The notes beneath the pieces were generated by a model. The model was not told where the DNA came from, made no database searches, and saw only the letters and a list, made by a program, of their open reading frames with translations. DNA of 57,767 nucleotides from Kordia algicida OT-1 (GTDB lineage Bacteria > Bacteroidota > Bacteroidia > Flavobacteriales > Flavobacteriaceae): assembly GCF_000154725.1 (NCBI RefSeq), contig NZ_DS544873.1, positions 2,172,862-2,230,628 of the forward strand, given 5' to 3'. The position numbers and the translations under genes are program-made. Shown one piece after another: positions 54,831 to 57,767 of this stretch. Numbering within the stretch: the first letter of the stretch is position 1; the number at the start of each line of letters is the position of its first letter.

Positions 54831-56294
54831 TTATTTCTTCGGAATATTCTTCAAAATTTCCAATACATATTTCCAATATTTTTGAGCAGAAGAAATACTT
54901 GCGCGCTCGTCTGGCGAATGTGCTCCACGAATGTTTGGACCAAAACTAATCATTTCCATGTCTGGATAATTGGTTCCTAAAATTCCACATTCCAATCCTG
55001 CGTGGCAAGCGGCTACATGCGGTTCTTCACCGTTGTTCAATTCTTTATACAAATTCACCATTACTGGCAAAATTGAAGCATTCATATTTGGTTCCCAGCC
55101 AGGATATGATCCTGAAAATTCAACTTCGCAACCTGAAAGTTCAAACGTAGCTCGTAATTTTGTTGCTAAATCCATTTTTCCACTTTCTACGGAAGAACGA
55201 GTTAAGCAACCCACTTTAATTTCGCCATCTTTTACAATAACACGTGCAATATTATTTGACGTTTCAACCAAATCTTCAATGTCTGGACTCATTCGGTATA
55301 CGCCGTTGTGCGCAGCGTATAGTGAACGCGTAATTCCTTCTTGCACGCCCAATTCCATCACGCCTTTTGGAGTTTCTGTAGTTGTAATTTCAATTTCCAA
55401 TTCTGCTTCAATCGTAGCAAATTCTTTTTTAATCGTATCAATCTGTGTTTGCATTTCAAACGCAAACGCTTCTTGGTGTACTTTATCAACAACAACTGTC
55501 GCGACACTTTCTCTAGGAATTGCGTTACGCAAACTTCCACCATTAATTTCAGCAATACGTAATCCGAAGTTTTCAAAACCATCAAACAGCAAACGATTCA
55601 TCAACACATTTGCGTTTCCAAATCCTTTGTGAATATCCATTCCGCTGTGTCCGCCTTGCAAACCGCTAATTTCAATTGTGTACGCTACACTAGCTGCTGG
55701 AGTTTCTTCCACAACATACGAACGTGTTGCAGTAACATCAATTCCTCCCGCACAACCAATTCCGATTTCATCATCTTCTTCCGTATCAAGGTTTAGCAAA
55801 ATTTCACCTTCCAACAATCCGCCTTTCAATCCCATAGCGCCTGTCATTCCGGTTTCTTCATCAATAGTAAATAAGGCTTCAATGGCTGGATGTGCAATAT
55901 CGTCACTTTCCAGCACTGCCATAATTGTCGCAACCCCAAGTCCGTTATCGGCTCCTAAAGTTGTTCCTTTTGCTTTTACCCAATCTCCATCTACAAACAT
56001 TTCAATTCCTTGCGTATCAAAGTCAAATTCGGTATCAGAATTCTTTTGGTGTACCATATCTAAATGCGATTGCATCACAATGGCTTTTCGGTCTTCCATT
56101 CCAGCTGTTGCAGGTTTTTTCACGATCACGTTTCCAACTCCATCAACGAAGGTTTCCAACCCTAAATCTTCTCCAAATTTCTTCATAAAAGCAATCACGC
56201 GTTCTTCTTTTTTTGAAGGTCTTGGTACTGCATTTAGATCTGCGAATTTATTCCAAAGTTTTTTAGGTTCTAAAGTTCTAATTTCTTGACTCAT
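54831..56294 (-). CDS. pepD: Aminoacyl-histidine dipeptidase (M20, PepD)
   Basis: Cytosolic zinc peptidase for Xaa-His and other dipeptides. The 487-aa protein has MQSHLDMVHQKN near residues 73-84 (zinc His and Asp), TLGADNGLGVA near 117-127 (bridging Asp), TIDEETGMTGA near 148-158 (catalytic and zinc Glu), a GGHSGMDIHKG dimerisation-lid region, and CHAGLECGIL near the C-terminus. A TACCTTTG -7 element lies 35 nt upstream (56329-56336 on the minus strand) without a clear -33 box. Confidence 0.95.
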   Translation of the reverse strand: MSQEIRTLEPKKLWNKFADLNAVPRPSKKEERVIAFMKKFGEDLGLETFVDGVGNVIVKKPATAGMEDRKAIVMQSHLDMVHQKNSDTEFDFDTQGIEMFVDGDWVKAKGTTLGADNGLGVATIMAVLESDDIAHPAIEALFTIDEETGMTGAMGLKGGLLEGEILLNLDTEEDDEIGIGCAGGIDVTATRSYVVEETPAASVAYTIEISGLQGGHSGMDIHKGFGNANVLMNRLLFDGFENFGLRIAEINGGSLRNAIPRESVATVVVDKVHQEAFAFEMQTQIDTIKKEFATIEAELEIEITTTETPKGVMELGVQEGITRSLYAAHNGVYRMSPDIEDLVETSNNIARVIVKDGEIKVGCLTRSSVESGKMDLATKLRATFELSGCEVEFSGSYPGWEPNMNASILPVMVNLYKELNNGEEPHVAACHAGLECGILGTNYPDMEMISFGPNIRGAHSPDERASISSAQKYWKYVLEILKNIPKK

Positions 56295-56489
56295 GCTATT
56301 TTATTTGTAGATTGTATTAATTGTTTTGCAAAGGTAAATGTTTGCTCTGAAAATTGCTTGTTTTTTAGCGAAATACCTTGCAATCTATTTCTAATTAACA
56401 AAAATATGACGTCATTTTAGAAATAGTGATTTAGTTTTTTTACATTAGCTACAAATCATTTTCCCGAATGATGTTCAAATGTATTGTTT

Positions 56490-57563
56490 ATGACCAAGAG
56501 AACAAAAGTTTTAATTGCCTTATCCTTTCCCTTACAATTTATTCTTATCAAGATACTTGGCAATTACCCTGAATTTATTGAGACGTATTACAGCAACGGA
56601 TTGTATCCGTATGTTTCCAAACTTTTTAGAATTGTCTTTGGATGGATTCCGTTTTCAATAGGAGACATTTTTTATACCATTGCAGGAATCTTAATCATTC
56701 GTTACATTTATAAAAATTACCGTTTGGTTCGTAAAGAATACAAGCGAATTCTACTTGATATATACATTACCATTACAGTTGCATATTTTGCTTTTCACTT
56801 ACTTTGGGGAATGAATTATTACCGACTGCCTTTATATAAATCGCTTGAATTAGATCGTAAATACACCACCGAAGAATTGGTCAATTTTACCGAAAGAGCC
56901 ATCGCGAAAGCAAACAGCATTCAATATCAAATTACACAAAACGATACTATAAAAGTAAAAGTTCCTTATAAAAGCAGCGAGATTTTCGAAAAAACCATGA
57001 ATGGTTATGAAAATTTTAGCGCAAAACAACCACAATTTGAATTCTCACATCGCAGCTTAAAAACCTCTATTTATAGCGGATTTTTAACCACAATGGGTTT
57101 TAGTGGATATATCAATCCCTTTACCAACGAAGCACAAATTAATGGTAGAATTCCTGTGTATAAATTTCCTGTTACGGCAAGTCACGAAAAAGCACATCAA
57201 ATTGGATATTCAGCAGAAAACGAAGCTAATTTCATCGGTTGTATGGCTGCGTTTTACAACGACGACATTTACTTTCAATACGGCGCTTATAATTTTATGG
57301 TGTGGCATTGCTTAAAAGAAGTACACAACCGAGACAAAGACGAATACGAACGCTTAAAACTCACCTTAAACTCAGGAATTCAGAAGAATTACGATGAAGT
57401 TCGTGCATTTTGGACATCACACAAAAATCCGCTAAAACCGATGTTCAAATTTACATTCGATCAATTTTTAAAAGCAAACAATCAATCTGGTGGAATATTA
57501 AGTTACAGTTACGTGGTTTCCTTGCTGGTAAACTATGACAAAAAACATACGCTTGTTCCGTAA
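56490..57563 (+). CDS. DUF3810 membrane protein, metallopeptidase-like
   Basis: 357 aa from the ATG at 56490 (a TTG at 56484 would add two residues). Three N-terminal TM segments (LIALSFPLQFILIKILGNYP, IGDIFYTIAGILIIRYIYKN, ITITVAYFAFHLLWGMNYYR) precede a soluble domain with SHEKAHQIGYSAENEANFIG near residues 235-254. This contains an HExxH zincin motif followed by a downstream Glu, so a membrane-bound metallopeptidase activity is plausible but unproven. The family is conserved in Bacteroidota. Confidence 0.85.
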   Translation: MTKRTKVLIALSFPLQFILIKILGNYPEFIETYYSNGLYPYVSKLFRIVFGWIPFSIGDIFYTIAGILIIRYIYKNYRLVRKEYKRILLDIYITITVAYFAFHLLWGMNYYRLPLYKSLELDRKYTTEELVNFTERAIAKANSIQYQITQNDTIKVKVPYKSSEIFEKTMNGYENFSAKQPQFEFSHRSLKTSIYSGFLTTMGFSGYINPFTNEAQINGRIPVYKFPVTASHEKAHQIGYSAENEANFIGCMAAFYNDDIYFQYGAYNFMVWHCLKEVHNRDKDEYERLKLTLNSGIQKNYDEVRAFWTSHKNPLKPMFKFTFDQFLKANNQSGGILSYSYVVSLLVNYDKKHTLVP

Positions 57564-57597
57564 CGCACGAAAACCTTCTTTTTTTCGTTAAAACACT

Positions 57598-57767
57598 ATG
57601 AATAAAGTATTTCTTTTTCTTTTGTGTTTGGTTGTTTTCGCTTGCGCAGATTCGTCTCAACAGCAAACAAAAGTTGCTACTACTACAGTAACTTCCGCAA
57701 AAGCGACGACGATTTCCATTGTTCCAAATTCGATAGATGCTACAGTGTTAGACATCAACTTTACGCC
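57598..57767 (+). CDS. Lipoprotein, N-terminal fragment cut by window edge
   Basis: Fifty-six codons are visible. MNKVFLFLLCLVVFAC gives a lipobox VFAC (Cys16), followed by a Ser/Gln/Thr-rich spacer (SSQQQTKVATTTVTSAK) and the start of a beta-type domain. Starts 34 nt after the DUF3810 gene. Nothing more can be assigned. Confidence 0.7.
   Translation, partial: MNKVFLFLLCLVVFACADSSQQQTKVATTTVTSAKATTISIVPNSIDATVLDINFT

Noticed and set aside
54831-56289. Long plus-strand ORFs (54970-55632, 55678-56289) opposite pepD
   Set aside because: Antisense shadows of pepD, which has all M20 motifs in frame.

Overview
The window reads as chromosome from a low-GC marine flavobacterium (Bacteroidota, Flavobacteriaceae, probably Kordia or a close relative). 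The support is: core genes typical of this family (PorD of type IX secretion, GldI of gliding motility, the bamD-rpoZ-coaBC-porD-recN block, recF-DUF721, DUF3822-rsmD); Bacteroidota-type promoters (TTG, about 19-21 bp, then TAnnTTTG) with few Shine-Dalgarno sites; and leader peptides of the flavobacterial class I lanthipeptide type. The genus is an inference.

Layout. 1-1222: partial FG-GAP/VCBS repeat surface protein. 1451-10954, minus strand: fabI, recN (broken by an in-frame stop), porD, coaBC, rpoZ, bamD, then an intact IS982-family element with inverted repeats and a 5-bp target duplication, then a Kir-type K+ channel, dapA and a DUF6913 gene. 11351-13104: a 5'-nucleotidase split into two genes in reversed domain order. 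13158-16483: four paralogous polytopic membrane proteins around a DoxX gene, followed by ligA. 18555-21883: FucP-type sugar transporter with eight copies of a 7-bp repeat just upstream of its start, glycosylasparaginase, MazG-like pyrophosphohydrolase and a small membrane protein.

22053-28398 is the most unusual coding region. It holds a LuxR-type response regulator, a cytoplasmic trypsin-like protease, an unknown 140-aa protein, a TPR histidine kinase and a large coiled-coil/outer-membrane protein. The three middle genes are 1-3 nt apart, AT-rich and unlike their neighbours in codon use. A near-identical 15-bp motif lies 52-53 nt upstream of both the protease gene and the outer-membrane protein gene.

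28441-40389: adenine deaminase; a Cys-rich lanthipeptide-like precursor; an M49 metallopeptidase lipoprotein; SRPBCC/GyrI-like protein; crcB; DUF1684 lipoprotein; a short orphan transcription unit; a frameshifted MFS transporter with a VOC gene; and a kdsB-HAD-CAT-kdnB operon for Kdo/8-amino-Kdo type sugar chemistry. 40448-53782: housekeeping (RecD-like helicase, DUF3822, rsmD, ribH, TPR protein, recF, DUF721, ndk, nrnA, gldI, cyclophilin-FKBP fusion) interrupted by an unknown secreted protein and an S8 protease.

54058-54649 carries two further lanthipeptide-like precursors arranged as a tandem cassette with the same promoter repeated at an exact 376-bp offset. No modification enzyme or transporter is visible near any of the three precursors. 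The window ends with pepD, a DUF3810 membrane protein and the start of a lipoprotein gene.
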